Part shown: positions 37,494-46,612 of the stretch, one piece after another
Numbering within the stretch: the first letter of the stretch is position 1
Layout: every line of letters starts with the position of its first letter
Assembly (NCBI GenBank): GCA_035651155.1
Contig: DASRGG010000030.1
Coordinates: 28,089 to 92,088, forward strand
Direction: 5' to 3'
Length of the DNA stretch: 64,000 nucleotides
Source: CF-39 sp035651155
Lineage (GTDB): Bacteria > Chloroflexota > Limnocylindria > P2-11E
Program-made: the position numbers and the translations under genes
Notes under the pieces: generated by a model
What the model saw: the letters and a program-made list of their open reading frames with translations, nothing else
Told to the model about the DNA's origin: nothing
The model's database searches: none

Positions 37494-38401
37494 CAGCGAT
37501 CGCCCCGAGGGGTCGTTGGCGTCGCCGGTCGAAACGGCTGGTTCGTCGGGGGCGTGAGGGGCGCCCACCGCGGCGCGAGCTTCTTCACGTACGCGGCGCG
37601 GTCGGGGACGTCGAGCACCCATTCGCGGATCCAGTCATCGAAGCCCTCCTGCGTCCGCGTCGCGCGGTGGTACTCGTGGAAGAACTCGTGATCGCGTGGG
37701 TAGCAGTGGTTGAGCGGCGAAGGATGGCACGCGAAGCGTTCCTCGATGACGGCAACGACCTTCGTCGCGGGCACCATCGTCAGATTCGGAGACCCTGTGA
37801 TCACCTGCCGCGCCACGATGCGCTCGGCCAGAACGATGACCGCCTTTGCCGCGAGCGCCGCCTCGCGCGACACGCCCCACGGACCGACGAGCTGCGCGTT
37901 CCCATCCTCGTCCGCCTGCTGGCATGCGATCACCGCGAGATCGGGCGCGATCGCGGGGATGAGCAGCTCCTTCGACCCGTCGAACGGCGAGACCGACTCC
38001 TTGAACGTCCCGTTCGCGCGCGGGATGTCTGAGCCGAGGAGGGTCTTCGTCGGGATGTAGGGCGCGCCGATCGCACCGGCGAGGAGCGCCTGCGCGATGG
38101 TGAAGTTCGAGTGGTCGCGCACCTCGATGCGCCGCGGGATCCCCTGCTCGAGCGCGCGGCGGTAGCAGTGGCCGAGACCCGCGGAGACGTTCCCCACCCA
38201 TGCGGCCTCGACCCGCGCGACGCATCCGGCGCCGATGAGCTGGTCGAAGAGGATGTCGCTGATCGGACCGATCAGCACGAGGTCGCGCTTGCGCTGGCGG
38301 ATCAGCTCGTGCGCGAACGCGAACGGGATCGCGGGTTCGAGCGCGCAGCCGATCGCGATGGACATACCGTCGCGAACGTGCCGCGCGACCGCCTCGCGCA
38401 G
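37493..38401 (-). CDS. CoA-transferase family protein, alpha subunit (IpdA/GctA-like)
   Basis: About 300 residues: GMSIAIGCALEPAIPFAFAHELIRQ, CVARVEAAWVGNVSAGLG, GSDIPRANGTFKESVSPFDG and QADEDGNAQLVGPWG. The first ATG is at 38365, but family-like coding (TLREAVARHVRDG) continues upstream with no ATG, GTG or TTG before the stop of the preceding gene. A CTG at 38401 is therefore my tentative start. Together with the beta subunit it would move or hydrolyse CoA on a dicarboxylic or ring-cleavage intermediate. Confidence 0.75.
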   Translation of the reverse strand: MREAVARHVRDGMSIAIGCALEPAIPFAFAHELIRQRKRDLVLIGPISDILFDQLIGAGCVARVEAAWVGNVSAGLGHCYRRALEQGIPRRIEVRDHSNFTIAQALLAGAIGAPYIPTKTLLGSDIPRANGTFKESVSPFDGSKELLIPAIAPDLAVIACQQADEDGNAQLVGPWGVSREAALAAKAVIVLAERIVARQVITGSPNLTMVPATKVVAVIEERFACHPSPLNHCYPRDHEFFHEYHRATRTQEGFDDWIREWVLDVPDRAAYVKKLAPRWAPLTPPTNQPFRPATPTTPRGDR

Positions 38402-38422
38402 CGTGGCCCGCCTGTCCGTGGG

Positions 38423-39199
38423 CTACCGCCCCTTGTAGTCGGGCTTGCGCTTCTCGCTGAAGGCCTTCACGCCTTCCTTGAAGTCCTCCGACGCGAAGAG
38501 CCGCCCGACCGCCTCGTGCTCGAAGAGCATCGCGTTGGCGAACGGCATGCCCGAGCCGAGGACCGCGGCGAGCTTGATCTGACCGATCGCGAGTGTCGGT
38601 CCGCTCGCGTACGCCGTGCACCACTCCATCGCCTTCGTGAGCAGCTCGGCCGCGGGCACGACCTCGTCGACGATGCCGAGCTCCTTCGCCTTCGCCGGCT
38701 GGACCGGCGCCCCGAGCAGCATGATGTCCATGGCCTTCTGGCGTCCGATGAGGCGCGGGAGGCGCTGCGTGCCACCGGTACCGGGGAGCACGCCGAGCGT
38801 CACCTCGGGCAGTCCGATGTTGTAGGTGCCGTCCGCCGCGATCCGGAAATCGCAGCAGAGCGCGATCTCGAGACCGCCGCCGAGGCAGTGCCCGTTGATC
38901 GCGGCCACCACGACCTTGGGCGTGCGCTCGAACTTGGACATGACCTCGTTGGCGTGGATGACGAAGGCGAACTGGTGCTGCGCGTCGGTCGCCGCGAACA
39001 TCTTCACGTCGGCTCCGGCCGAGAAGAAGCGCTCCGACGCGCTGCGGACGAGGATCGACCGGCACTCGGCGTCGAAGCGCGCCTCGTCGATCGCGAGCGA
39101 GAGGTCGTCCAGGAACGACTTGTCGTAGGAGTTGGCCGGCGGACGATCGAGGACGATGTGCCCGACCCGGTCCTGTCTTTCGTAGCGCACGACGGACAT
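38423..39199 (-). CDS. Enoyl-CoA hydratase/isomerase family protein
   Basis: 258-residue crotonase with FSAGADVKMF, NGHCLGGGLEIALCCDFRIA and LPEVTLGVLPGTGGTQRLPRLIG; both hydratase glutamates are present. It ends in KAFSEKRKPDYKGR. The ATG at 39199 is preceded by GGGAGG. It leads the operon that continues with the CoA-transferase pair and the benzoate-CoA-ligase-like gene, so it probably acts on an aromatic-derived acyl-CoA. It is divergent from the aldehyde dehydrogenase gene, with a 123-base shared promoter region. Confidence 0.9.
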   Translation of the reverse strand: MSVVRYERQDRVGHIVLDRPPANSYDKSFLDDLSLAIDEARFDAECRSILVRSASERFFSAGADVKMFAATDAQHQFAFVIHANEVMSKFERTPKVVVAAINGHCLGGGLEIALCCDFRIAADGTYNIGLPEVTLGVLPGTGGTQRLPRLIGRQKAMDIMLLGAPVQPAKAKELGIVDEVVPAAELLTKAMEWCTAYASGPTLAIGQIKLAAVLGSGMPFANAMLFEHEAVGRLFASEDFKEGVKAFSEKRKPDYKGR

Positions 39200-39322
39200 G
39201 TCGCGACCTCCCACCGAAGCTCCGGATACGGTAATCGCCCACTCGCGCGTTCGCCCAAGCGAACAGAGGTCCGACTTCCTAGACTTGGCGCGATCCACCG
39301 TATCCACCGGGGAGGTCTCCAG

Positions 39323-40762
39323 ATGGCTCAGATGCTCATCGACGGTGCGCTTGTCGGCTCGCAGGGCGGCAAGACGCTACAGGTCAGGAACCCGGCGAAC
39401 GGCGACGTCGTCGGGGACATCCCGCGCGGCACGACCGCCGATGTCGACGCCGCGGTTTCCGCGGCCGCGAGGGCGTTCCCCGTCTGGGCGTCGACGCCGC
39501 CGAGCAAGCGCGCGGCGATGATGCACGAGGCCGCGCGCAAGATGCGCGAGGTCGTCGACGAGGTCGCCAAGCTCCTGTCGCTGGAGCAGGGCAAGCCGTT
39601 CGCGCACGCGAAGATCGAGGCGACCCGCGTGGCCGAGAACCTCGAGTACTTCGCGGGGCTCGCGGACAAGCTCCGCGGCGATTACATCCCCCTCGACGAT
39701 CCGTCGAAGTTCGGCATCACCATCCGCCGGCCGGTCGGCGTCGTCGCGGCGATCACGCCGTGGAACTTCCCGCTCACGCTGTTCGCGAACAAGCTCTGCC
39801 CCGCGCTCGCGACGGGGTGCACCATCGTGCTCAAGCCCGCGTCGACGACGCCCCTCGCGACGCAGCGCGCGATCGAGGCGATCAGCTCCGCGGGCTTCCC
39901 GCCGGGCGTCATCAACACGCTCCACGGCTCCGGCGCCGAGGTGGGCGACGCGCTCGTCTCGCATCCGCGCGTCAACAAGATCGCGTTCACCGGCCAGACC
40001 GAGACCGGCAAGCGGATCATGCAGCTCGCCGCGAAGAACGTGACCCGCGTGACGCTCGAGCTCGGCGGGAGCGACGCGATGATCGTCGCCGACGACGCCG
40101 ACATCCGCCGCGCCACGGCGGCCGCGGCGATCGGGCGCTTCTTCAATGCGGGACAGGCCTGCCTCGCGGTGAAGCGCATCTTCCTGTTCGAGAAGATCGC
40201 CGAGGAGTTCATGACGAAGTTCACCGAGCGCGCGCAGAAGGAATGGAAGCTCGGCGATCAGTTCGCGGCCGACACGAAGATGGGTCCGCTGCACACCGAG
40301 CAGCAGCGCGCCGAGGTCGAGGCGCAGGTCGCCGACGCCGTGAAGCGCGGCGCCAAGGTCCTCGCCGGCGGCAAGCGCCCGGACGCGCCGGAGTACGCGA
40401 AGGGCTGGTACTACCCGGCCACCGTGCTCGCGGACGTTCCGTACGACTCCCGCATGGCGACCGAAGAGGTCTTCGGACCGGCCGTGCCCCTCTTCGTCGT
40501 GAAGGACCTCGACGAGGCCATCGCGAAGGCGAACGACTCGATCTACGGGCTCGGCTCGTCGATCTTCACGCGCGACATGGCGAAGGCGCGCAGGGCCGCG
40601 GAGCAGCTCGACGCCGGCTACACCTGGGTGAACGACATCCAGGTCGCCTACGACCAGCTGCCCTTCGGCGGCGCGAAGCAATCCGGATTCGGCAAGGAGC
40701 ACGGCATCGAGGCGGTCGAGAGCTACACCGAGAAGAAGTCGGTGGTCCTCGGCTCCGCCTAA
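39323..40762 (+). CDS. NAD(P)-dependent aldehyde (succinate-semialdehyde-like) dehydrogenase
   Basis: 479-residue ALDH. Catalytic cysteine in FNAGQACLAVKR, general base in LELGGSDAMIV, coenzyme motif TPWNFPLT and FTGQTETGKRI. The GGSD and FNAGQxC patterns are close to succinate-semialdehyde dehydrogenases. It would oxidise an aldehyde produced by catabolism to the acid. The ATG at 39323 follows GGAGGT. Confidence 0.88.
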   Translation: MAQMLIDGALVGSQGGKTLQVRNPANGDVVGDIPRGTTADVDAAVSAAARAFPVWASTPPSKRAAMMHEAARKMREVVDEVAKLLSLEQGKPFAHAKIEATRVAENLEYFAGLADKLRGDYIPLDDPSKFGITIRRPVGVVAAITPWNFPLTLFANKLCPALATGCTIVLKPASTTPLATQRAIEAISSAGFPPGVINTLHGSGAEVGDALVSHPRVNKIAFTGQTETGKRIMQLAAKNVTRVTLELGGSDAMIVADDADIRRATAAAAIGRFFNAGQACLAVKRIFLFEKIAEEFMTKFTERAQKEWKLGDQFAADTKMGPLHTEQQRAEVEAQVADAVKRGAKVLAGGKRPDAPEYAKGWYYPATVLADVPYDSRMATEEVFGPAVPLFVVKDLDEAIAKANDSIYGLGSSIFTRDMAKARRAAEQLDAGYTWVNDIQVAYDQLPFGGAKQSGFGKEHGIEAVESYTEKKSVVLGSA

Positions 40763-40773
40763 AGGAGAAGGTC

Positions 40774-41043
40774 ATGGTCGACACACAGGGTCTCGTCGTC
40801 GAGGCGCGCACCATGGGTCTCTTCAAGCAGCACGCGCCGTTCGAGGTGCACTGCGCGAACTGCGCGGGACGGCTCGACGGCCGAGGCGATTGTCCGACCT
40901 GCGGCCTCATCGGCCGCGCGGAGGGCGAGATCGCGAAGCGCGCGCAGGTGGATCCGGCCGGGACGTCCAAGCTGCTGCAGACGGCGATCGCGCGCCGCAA
41001 GGCCTACCGCCCGGCGGGCCGGGAGAAGTCGGCGGAGCGATAG
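40774..41043 (+). CDS. Small zinc-ribbon protein, function unknown
   Basis: An 89-residue protein with one four-cysteine zinc ribbon (HCANCAGRL to CPTCGLIG) and a basic C-terminal tail. It starts 11 bases after the aldehyde dehydrogenase with a good AAAGGAGAAGG ribosome site, so it is cotranscribed. I do not recognise a family. Confidence 0.7.
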   Translation: MVDTQGLVVEARTMGLFKQHAPFEVHCANCAGRLDGRGDCPTCGLIGRAEGEIAKRAQVDPAGTSKLLQTAIARRKAYRPAGREKSAER

Positions 41044-41056
41044 GAACGGAGAGCCG

Positions 41057-41845
41057 CTAACCCGGGAGCGCGGCCTCCACGGCACGCGCGAGGTCGGGAT
41101 CGCCGTGCTCGAGGGCCTCGCCGTTGCGCTCCGTCGACGGCGACGCGAGGTACGCGATGGCGCGCGCGGCGTCCTTCGGGTCGCGCAGCCGTCCCTCGCG
41201 ATGCATCTGCCGGAACTCGTCGGCCCGCGGGAAGTCATCCGCCGACGTCCGCCGGATGCGCTCCTGCATCTCGGTGTCGAGCGGGCCCGGGTTGTACGAG
41301 CAGACGGTGACGCCGGTCCCCTCCAGCTCGAGCGCGAGGCTCCGCGTGAGCTGCACGACGCCCGCCTTCGCCGCGGAGTACGCGGTCCATCCCGCGGTCG
41401 GCCGCGTCGCCGCGCCCGACGAGATGTTCACGATGCGGCCCGACCCGCGCTCGAGCATGCCCGGGAGCACGGCGCGCGTCGGCAGGTACGTGCCGCCGAT
41501 GTTGATCGAGATGCCGCGCAGCCACAAGGCCGGATCCGAGCGGACGAGCGCGGCCATCGGCTCCGCCGTGCCGGCGTTGTTCACGAGGATCGAGGCGGGA
41601 CCCACCCAACGCTCCGCCGCGAGGACGAGCTCCTGCACCTGCCGGGCGTCCGAGACGTCCGCGGTCTGCGCGAGCGCGTGACCGCCCGCGCGCCGGATCG
41701 CGCGCACGACCTCGTCGAGCTCGGGAGCGTTCCGCGAAGCGACGACGACGTCCGCGCCGAGCGCGGCGAGCGTTTCGGCGACCGCGCGGCCCAACCCGCG
41801 GCCGCCACCGGTCACGATCGCCACCTGGCCGCGGAGCGTGGTCAT
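41057..41845 (-). CDS. Short-chain dehydrogenase/reductase
   Basis: 262-residue classical SDR: cofactor motif TGGGRGLG, NNAG, catalytic serine in NISSG and YSAAK. The R after the glycine motif and SRN at the end of strand 2 suggest NADP(H). Substrate unknown; a 3-hydroxyacyl or alcohol is typical. It is transcribed in the same direction as the aminotransferase gene, 21 bases downstream of it. Confidence 0.85.
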   Translation of the reverse strand: MTTLRGQVAIVTGGGRGLGRAVAETLAALGADVVVASRNAPELDEVVRAIRRAGGHALAQTADVSDARQVQELVLAAERWVGPASILVNNAGTAEPMAALVRSDPALWLRGISINIGGTYLPTRAVLPGMLERGSGRIVNISSGAATRPTAGWTAYSAAKAGVVQLTRSLALELEGTGVTVCSYNPGPLDTEMQERIRRTSADDFPRADEFRQMHREGRLRDPKDAARAIAYLASPSTERNGEALEHGDPDLARAVEAALPG

Positions 41846-41866
41846 GGGCGGACGAGGATACGAGCC

Positions 41867-43045
41867 TTACACGCGCGTGGCGAGCGTCCTGGCGAATCCG
41901 GCCGCGAGGCGGTCGATGTCGTCGTCGGCGTGCAGCGCCCAGAAGGAGATGCGGATCGCGTCGAGGCCCGGCTCGGCGAGCAGCTTCACCACGATCCGGT
42001 GATCGCGCCACATCGCGTCGACCACGTCCGCCGCCGCCGCGGCACGCGGTCTGGCAACGACGATGCCCGTGGGATCGCCCGCGCGCGAGAGCACGTCGAA
42101 CGGCAGCTCGGCGAGACGCTCGAGCAGGCGGGCGCGCAGCGCGCGGATGCGCTCGCCCGCCGTCGCCCCGAGCGCGCGGTGCACGGCGAGCGCCTGCCGC
42201 AGCCCGACGTACGCCGCCGCATCGACGGTGCCCGTCTCGAAGCGCGCGGCGTCCGGACGGAGCGTGACGTTCCCCTCGAGATCGATGGCCGTCTGCGAGC
42301 GCCAGCCGAGCCGAAGCACATCGAAGCGCTCGAGATCGCGGACCCACAGCGCGCCGACACCGAGCGGCCCGTGGAGCCACTTGTACCCGAGGAACGCGTA
42401 CGCATCGGCGCCGAGCGCGCGCACGTCGACGCCGATCTGTCCCGCGGCCTGCGCACAGTCGACGATCACCACGGCGTCTCGTTCGTGCGCGAGCGCCGCG
42501 GCCTCCGCGACCGGCAGCACCTTTCCGCTCTTGCACGAGACCAGCGACATGACGAGCGCGGCCGCGCCCTCCGCGAACGCGCGGCGGAGCTCCGCGAGGA
42601 AGGACGCGTCGTCGCGGTGCGGGAGGACGAGCACGCGATCGCCTCGCCGGCGACGGGCGAACGTCGGCATGAGCGCGCTGCCGTGCTCCTCCGCGGTCGT
42701 CACGACGAGCGATCCCCGCGGGAGGCGCAGCCCGCCGATGAGCGTGTTGAGCGAGTCCGTCGCGGACTGCGTCAGCGCGACGTGCGCCGCCCCACCCGGA
42801 TCGCCGACGAAGTCGGCGATGTCCGCGCGCGTCGCGTCCAGCGCGGCGTTGTATGCGTCGTAGCCCACATGCGAGAACATGCCCACGCTCGAGAGCCAGG
42901 TGCGATAGCGCTCGGCGATGCGGGCCGAGACCGGGAACGTCGGACCGGACCCCGCCACGTTGAAGTACAGGAAGTCGCCGCCGAGAGCCTGCAGCGCGGC
43001 CGGCGCCGTGTCCGGCGTGCCATCGATCTCCGGTGCCGGCTTCAT
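41867..43045 (-). CDS. Class V aminotransferase (cysteine desulfurase-like, PLP)
   Basis: 392-residue fold-type I PLP enzyme. The conserved lysine is in FLGYKWLHGPLGVGALWV, and the PLP aspartate in VVIVDCAQAAGQIGVDV. The sequence resembles isopenicillin-N-epimerase/EgtE-like class V proteins more than IscS (no Cys-loop SSGSAC). Reaction not predictable. ATGA overlap with the upstream membrane protein gene. Confidence 0.78.
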   Translation of the reverse strand: MKPAPEIDGTPDTAPAALQALGGDFLYFNVAGSGPTFPVSARIAERYRTWLSSVGMFSHVGYDAYNAALDATRADIADFVGDPGGAAHVALTQSATDSLNTLIGGLRLPRGSLVVTTAEEHGSALMPTFARRRRGDRVLVLPHRDDASFLAELRRAFAEGAAALVMSLVSCKSGKVLPVAEAAALAHERDAVVIVDCAQAAGQIGVDVRALGADAYAFLGYKWLHGPLGVGALWVRDLERFDVLRLGWRSQTAIDLEGNVTLRPDAARFETGTVDAAAYVGLRQALAVHRALGATAGERIRALRARLLERLAELPFDVLSRAGDPTGIVVARPRAAAAADVVDAMWRDHRIVVKLLAEPGLDAIRISFWALHADDDIDRLAAGFARTLATRV

Positions 43046-43410
43046 CCCGCCGTCGTGATCCCGCGGATGGCGAGACCCGCGGCGAAGAGCGCGGCGAGGC
43101 CGAGCGCGACCGATCGCCCGCGCGCCGTCCGATCGCGCGTCAGCGAGGCGGCGAGCGGCATCGCGAGCGCGAGCGCGAATCCGTACAGGATGTGGAGGCT
43201 GTCCGATGGCGGACGGACGAAGAGGAACACGAGCACGCCGAAGAGCCCCTGCGCGACGGCGGCGATCTCGGCGATCACGAGGCCGCCGCGGAACCCCGGC
43301 GTCGGCGCGCGGTCGCGCACACCGAGGAACAGGCCCCAGAGGCCGACGGCGGAGTAATAGAGGACCAGAACGGTCGCAAGCTGACGGTGCAGCGCGAGGA
43401 CGGCCTCCAT
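43042..43410 (-). CDS. Small integral membrane protein, unknown
   Basis: 122 residues with four predicted membrane segments (LVLYYSAVGLWGLFLG, LVIAEIAAVAQGLFGVLVFLFV, LYGFALALAMPLAASL and VALGLAALFAAGLAI). Short basic loops follow segments 1 and 3. Its stop overlaps the start of the aminotransferase gene. It is divergent from the ABC exporter ATPase at 43441. No family recognised. Confidence 0.65.
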   Translation of the reverse strand: MEAVLALHRQLATVLVLYYSAVGLWGLFLGVRDRAPTPGFRGGLVIAEIAAVAQGLFGVLVFLFVRPPSDSLHILYGFALALAMPLAASLTRDRTARGRSVALGLAALFAAGLAIRGITTAG

Positions 43411-43440
43411 CGCGCGAAGGCTAAACCCCTTCGCGACCGT

Positions 43441-44376
43441 ATGCTCGTCAGGGTGATCGACGTCCGCGAGATCACGCGCCGCTTCGACGACCTCGTCGCG
43501 CTCGACCACGTCTCGTTCCGCGTCGAACCGGGCGAGATCGTCGCGCTGCTGGGCCCGAACGGCGCCGGCAAGACGACCGCGAGCCGCATCATCGGCGGGA
43601 TCCTGGCACCCACCGAGGGTGACGTGATCGTCGACGGCATCTCCGTCCGCGCCGAACCGAACGCCGTACGGCGCCGCTGCGGATTCGTCACCGACCAGCC
43701 CTCGCTCTACGAGCGCATGCCCCTGCGCGCGTACCTCGAGTTCTTCGGCCGCCTGTACGAGGTCGCCGATCCAGCGCGGCGCGCGAACGACCTCGCCGTC
43801 CTCCTCGGCCTCGCCGACCGGCTCGACACGCGGCTCGGCTCGTTCTCCCGCGGCATGAAGCAGAAGGTCGCGATCGCGCGCGGGCTCGTCCACGACCCGC
43901 CGGTCCTGCTGCTCGACGAGCCGGCGACGGCGCTCGATCCGGAGACCGGCCGCATGCTGCGCGAGTTCATCGTGTCGCTCCGCGCGCGTCACCGCGCGAT
44001 CCTGCTGTGCACGCACGACCTCGACGAGGCGCAGCGCATCGCGGACCGGGTCGTCGTGGTGTATCGCGGCCGCGTGGCGCGCGTGGGCACCACCCGCGAG
44101 GTCCGCGCCGCGGAGCGGCCGAGCTACGTCGTCACGGTCGTCGGCGGCGTCGACGGCGCCCGCGCGGCGCTGCGGCGCGCCGGCATCGCGGCCGAGGTCG
44201 TGCGGACGGACGGCGTCTCCGCGCTGCGCTTCTCGAGCGACGACGACACGACGACGAATCCGGCCGCGCTGCGCGCGCTGCTCGACGCCGGCGTGCGCGT
44301 GCTGACGCTCACGCGCGAGGAGCGCACCCTCGAGGACGCGTACTTCGCGATCGTGTCGGAGGCGAAGCGATCGTGA
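43441..44376 (+). CDS. ABC exporter ATP-binding protein
   Basis: 311-residue ATPase with Walker A GPNGAGKTT, signature FSRGMKQKVAIA and Walker B LLLDEPATALDPETG, followed by an ABC-2-exporter-type C-terminal extension (about residues 220-311). The FSRGM variant of LSGGQ is common in NatA/CcmA-type exporters. It overlaps the permease start by 4 bases. Confidence 0.9.
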   Translation: MLVRVIDVREITRRFDDLVALDHVSFRVEPGEIVALLGPNGAGKTTASRIIGGILAPTEGDVIVDGISVRAEPNAVRRRCGFVTDQPSLYERMPLRAYLEFFGRLYEVADPARRANDLAVLLGLADRLDTRLGSFSRGMKQKVAIARGLVHDPPVLLLDEPATALDPETGRMLREFIVSLRARHRAILLCTHDLDEAQRIADRVVVVYRGRVARVGTTREVRAAERPSYVVTVVGGVDGARAALRRAGIAAEVVRTDGVSALRFSSDDDTTTNPAALRALLDAGVRVLTLTREERTLEDAYFAIVSEAKRS

Positions 44377-45074
44377 AGAACGCCCTCCGCATCGCCTGGC
44401 GCGAGATCCGCTGGGAGATCTTCGGCGACCGCGGCGCGGTCGGCCGCATGGGCATCTTCGCGATCCTGCCGATCGTCTTCGTGCTGTCGAACCGCGGCCC
44501 CCGGGTGAACGAGCTCGCGATCTTCTCGCTCGGGCTGCAGAGCGCTCTCTTCCCCGCCCTCTCGGGCGTCGCGCTCATCGCGTCCACCTTCACCCAGGAG
44601 AAGGAGAACGGGACGATCATCCCACTCCTCGCGTCGCCCGTGCGCGACATGGACATCGTGGTGGGCAAGCTCCTGGGCATGATCGGTCCGGTGTTCACGC
44701 TCTGCGTCGGCAGCGTGGCGCTCTTCTACGCGCTCGCGAGCGCGCAGTTCGGCGCCGCGCGCGTGCGACTCGCGCTGCCGCCCGAGATCGTGTACGCGCT
44801 GGTCGTCACCTCGCTCCTGTATCTGCTGAGCGCGGGCAGCTGGGTGCTCATCGTCGCGGCGCTCGTCCGCACCACGCGCGCGGGCCAGCAGATCGCGGGT
44901 CTGCTCATCGGCGTGTCCGTCGCGGTCTTCGCGGGTCTCGGCCTCGTCGCGAGCCAGGCCGCGGATGGCTGGGGGCTCGTGATCCTCGGCGTCGCGCTCG
45001 TCGCATCCGACGTCATCGCTCTCGACGTCGCGCGGCGCGTGTGGCGGCGTGAAGAGGTGCTCGCCCGGATCTAG
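44373..45074 (+). CDS. ABC-2 type exporter permease
   Basis: 233-residue membrane protein with about six hydrophobic segments. The loop FTQEKENGTIIPLLASPVRDMDIVVGKLLG is the hallmark of ABC-2 permeases. The GTG start overlaps the ATPase gene. Substrate unknown; sodium efflux or drug export are typical roles for NatAB-like pairs. Confidence 0.87.
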   Translation: MKNALRIAWREIRWEIFGDRGAVGRMGIFAILPIVFVLSNRGPRVNELAIFSLGLQSALFPALSGVALIASTFTQEKENGTIIPLLASPVRDMDIVVGKLLGMIGPVFTLCVGSVALFYALASAQFGAARVRLALPPEIVYALVVTSLLYLLSAGSWVLIVAALVRTTRAGQQIAGLLIGVSVAVFAGLGLVASQAADGWGLVILGVALVASDVIALDVARRVWRREEVLARI

Positions 45075-45081
45075 CGGCGGC

Positions 45082-45909
45082 TCACGCGCCGAACAGGGAC
45101 TGGGCCGCGAGGCGCAGCCCGACGAACACGAGCGACAGGGCGAGCACGCGCACGATCACGACGCCATGGACGCGCCCGGAGAGCCGCGCGCCGAGCTGCG
45201 CGCCGGCGACCGCACCGACGCCCAGCTCGAGTGTCTGCCATCCGAGAGCGCCGAAGTCGCCGGCCACAACGTGTGTGCCGGTCCCGACCGTCGCCATGAT
45301 CGCGAGGACGAAGTGCGAGGTCGCGGTCGCGATGTGCGGCGGGAAGCGCAGGAGTCCTACCAGTGCCGGCACGTGGATCACGCCCCCACCGATGCCGAGG
45401 AAGCTCGACACGAAGCCGACGCCGAGCGACAGCGCGATGCCGAGCGGGAGGTTCACGCGGTACCGGTAGTCAGTACCGCTCCGGTCGGTGAGCTGGCGCA
45501 GGACGTGGCCCCAGCCGCCTCCCTCCGGCGCGTCCTCCGGCTCGTCCTCGTGCGACACGACGATGAAGAGCGCGAGCGCGATGAGCAGGACCGCGAAGAT
45601 CGCGTCGAACGCCGAGCGCGAGACTGTCCGCGTGAGCAGCGCGCCGGCGATGCTGCCCGGCAGCGTGGCGATGGCGAACGCGACGCCCGACCGGTAGTCG
45701 ATGCGGCGCTGTCTCGCGTACGCGATCGCGCCCGAGGTCGCGTTCATCGCCACGACCGCCAGCGAGATCGCGGTGATCGACTCCGCCGGTAGCGCCGGCT
45801 CGAGCAGCGCCAGGAGCGGAACGAGCAGGAATCCGCCTCCGGCCCCGACGAGCGTGCCGAACGTGCCCACGCCGAAACCGATGATCAGGAGCCAGGCGGG
45901 GGCGAGCAC
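45082..45909 (-). CDS. TauE/SafE family sulfite/sulfoacetate exporter
   Basis: 275 residues with about eight membrane segments and the duplicated family motif: GTFGTLVGAGGGFLLVPLL near the N-terminus and FVSSFLGIGGGVIHVPAL in the second half. The proposed GTG start is immediately preceded by GGGGGA, too close for a normal site, so a leaderless mRNA or a later start is possible. A TATATATAG palindrome just upstream may serve as -10 element for this gene and for the divergent LysE gene. Confidence 0.85.
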   Translation of the reverse strand: MLAPAWLLIIGFGVGTFGTLVGAGGGFLLVPLLALLEPALPAESITAISLAVVAMNATSGAIAYARQRRIDYRSGVAFAIATLPGSIAGALLTRTVSRSAFDAIFAVLLIALALFIVVSHEDEPEDAPEGGGWGHVLRQLTDRSGTDYRYRVNLPLGIALSLGVGFVSSFLGIGGGVIHVPALVGLLRFPPHIATATSHFVLAIMATVGTGTHVVAGDFGALGWQTLELGVGAVAGAQLGARLSGRVHGVVIVRVLALSLVFVGLRLAAQSLFGA

Positions 45910-45932
45910 TCCCCCTATATATAGGAGCGCCG

Positions 45933-46580
45933 GTGTTCGGCGCAGACGGGCGAATCCCTATCGTTCCAGCCGTGGTGGAAGCGGTGCTCCTCGGTGCGCT
46001 CGCCGGATACGCGATCGCGATCCCCGTCGGACCTATCGCCGTCCTCATCCTGCGGACCGGGCTCCGCTCCGGCCTGCGGGCGGCGATGGCCGCCGGCGCG
46101 GGCACGGCGACCGCCGACCTCCTCTACGCGACGCTCGCCATGCTCGCCGGTCCCACGCTCGTGGCGGCCATCGCTCCCGTGCTCGCGCCGGCGCGGCTCG
46201 TCGCGGCCGCGGTGCTGCTCGGCCTCGCGGTCCGCGGTCTCCGAGGCGCGGGCCTCTCGACCGAGGCGCGCGAGCCCGGGCCCGTCGGCAGGACGTACGC
46301 GACCGTGCTCGTGCTGACGCTGCTGAACCCCGCCACGGTGATCTACTTCGCCTCGCTCGCGATCGGGCTGCCCGCGGTATCGACCGAGCCCGCCGCGCGG
46401 GCGCTCTTCGCCGTGGCCGCCGCGCTCGCGTCGCTGTCCTGGCAGTGGACGCTCGCGGCCGCCGGCGCCGCGCTCCACGGGCGTATGCCCGGGCGCCTCG
46501 GCGTGGCGACGAACGTCGCGAGCGCGGCGATCATCGCGGGCCTCGCCTTCAAGATCGCGAGCGAGGCGCTGATCGTCTGA
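45933..46580 (+). CDS. LysE family amino acid exporter
   Basis: 215 residues (or 202 from a GTG at 45972). The LysE/RhtB signature is GYAIAIPVGPIAVLILRTGLRSGLRAAMAAGAGTATAD, and six membrane segments are visible. It would export an amino acid or cation. The VVEAVLLGALAG start at 45972 matches the usual N-terminus better than the first GTG. Confidence 0.82.
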   Translation: MFGADGRIPIVPAVVEAVLLGALAGYAIAIPVGPIAVLILRTGLRSGLRAAMAAGAGTATADLLYATLAMLAGPTLVAAIAPVLAPARLVAAAVLLGLAVRGLRGAGLSTEAREPGPVGRTYATVLVLTLLNPATVIYFASLAIGLPAVSTEPAARALFAVAAALASLSWQWTLAAAGAALHGRMPGRLGVATNVASAAIIAGLAFKIASEALIV

Positions 46581-46588
46581 GCGGCGTC

Positions 46589-46608
46589 TACCAAACGTTC
46601 GTTTGGTA
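46589..46608. promoter_or_regulatory. Palindromic operator of the beta-oxidation operon
   Basis: TACCAAACG-TT-CGTTTGGTA is a perfect 9-bp inverted repeat around a 2-base centre. It ends 4 bases before the first possible ATG of the thiolase gene, so a bound protein would block transcription. TetR-type fatty-acid regulators (FadR, PfmR, PsrA) bind palindromes of this kind. The TetR gene at the end of the same operon is the obvious candidate. Confidence 0.7.
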
Positions 46609-46612
46609 GGCT

